From an uncultured Cytophagales bacterium (lineage in GTDB: Bacteria > Bacteroidota > Bacteroidia > Cytophagales > Thermonemataceae), in assembly GCA_937911505.1 (NCBI GenBank), contig CALEMF010000076.1, positions 81,983-145,982 of the forward strand: a stretch of 64,000 bases of DNA. Direction: 5' to 3'. Position 1 is the stretch's first letter. Each line of letters opens with the position of its first letter. The notes below the pieces were generated by a model, which saw only the letters and a program-made list of their open reading frames with translations, had not been told where the DNA came from and did not search any database. Positions 63,884-64,000 of this stretch are shown piece after piece. Made by a program: the position numbers and the translations under genes.

Positions 63884-64000
63884 AGAGAGTAACCATAATA
63901 AGTATAAATAATTATACAGTATACTACATAACTTTTCAAAAAATTAACTAATTAACTCAAGTTGCTAGTAATAAAAAGGTGCTACCGAATCGAAAAGCGA
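63884..64000. other. Right edge, no feature seen
   Basis: 117 bp of AT-rich DNA after the large gene. No terminator hairpin, ORF or repeat was seen before the window ends. Confidence 0.4.

Noticed and set aside
1..64000. CRISPR arrays, insertion sequences, integrases, toxin-antitoxin pairs
   Set aside because: No regular repeat-spacer pattern, transposase or recombinase frame, or paired small toxin-like genes was found.

Overview
The window looks like a chromosomal segment of an aerobic, AT-leaning Bacteroidota bacterium, probably of the Cytophagales/Flammeovirgaceae type. The evidence is several promoters of the Bacteroidota -7 form TAnnTTTG, few Shine-Dalgarno-like leaders, Bacteroidota families (DUF2141, DUF6268, outer-membrane beta-barrel receptor with a CarboxypepD-like plug, LytTR signalling, 7TM-DISM/SpoIIE), a long leucine-rich-repeat protein and a remnant of a type IX secretion tail. 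A green-tuned proton-pumping rhodopsin and an Fe-S (6-4)-type photolyase suggest a sunlit, probably aquatic, life. No rRNA, tRNA, CRISPR array, insertion sequence or prophage was seen.

Layout. 1-2.2 kb: the end of a TPR gene broken by a stop codon, a beta-lactamase-fold hydrolase and a small lipoprotein. 2.3-8.6 kb: a complete tripartite ABC efflux operon (DUF6268, ATPase, DUF2141, HlyD, FtsX, TolC), divergent from a long MarR regulator, with paired AT-rich operator-like repeats between them. 8.8-14.7 kb: leuS, tyrS flanked by degenerate word-like repeats, and a GH-like lipoprotein/secreted hydrolase. 15.4-18.6 kb: an AraC regulator, a membrane protein, and a rhodopsin followed after 3 nt by a SnoaL-like gene; a 13-bp inverted repeat lies upstream of the rhodopsin. 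18.8-23.4 kb: a lipoprotein, then a receptor and a one-polypeptide fusion of a LytS-like kinase with a LytTR response regulator. 23.5-26.6 kb: a thiamin salvage operon thiM-thiE-tenA-thiD under a TPP riboswitch whose terminator and antiterminator can both be read in the sequence.

27-42.6 kb: SIMPL protein, an Fe-S photolyase and an aldehyde dehydrogenase that share an identical palindrome in their leaders, YqgE, ferritin and a [2Fe-2S] protein, YceI, a beta-CASP nuclease, a candidate small RNA, cystathionine beta-synthase, an M13 peptidase, a GNAT and argS. 42.6-51.6 kb: LRR protein, YpdA-like reductase, DUF2237, coaBC, a hydrolase-OsmC fusion, DUF3108, and MATE and MFS exporters. 52-59 kb: PrsW-like protease, SDR, a 7TM-DISM/SpoIIE phosphatase gene broken by TAG, a MoxR/VWA pair, an AI-2E-type permease and a beta-propeller gene broken by TAA. 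60.6-63.9 kb: a 1070-residue protein with peptidoglycan-binding and SH3-like segments, no signal peptide, and an N-terminus that faintly recalls contractile-injection cargo.

The most notable points are three otherwise intact genes each cut by a single in-frame stop codon, the rhodopsin/SnoaL gene pair with its inverted repeat, the palindrome shared by the photolyase and aldehyde dehydrogenase genes, the fused kinase-regulator, and the large unassigned protein at the right end. No single locus can be shown from sequence alone to be a new system; the candidates are ranked in the findings.
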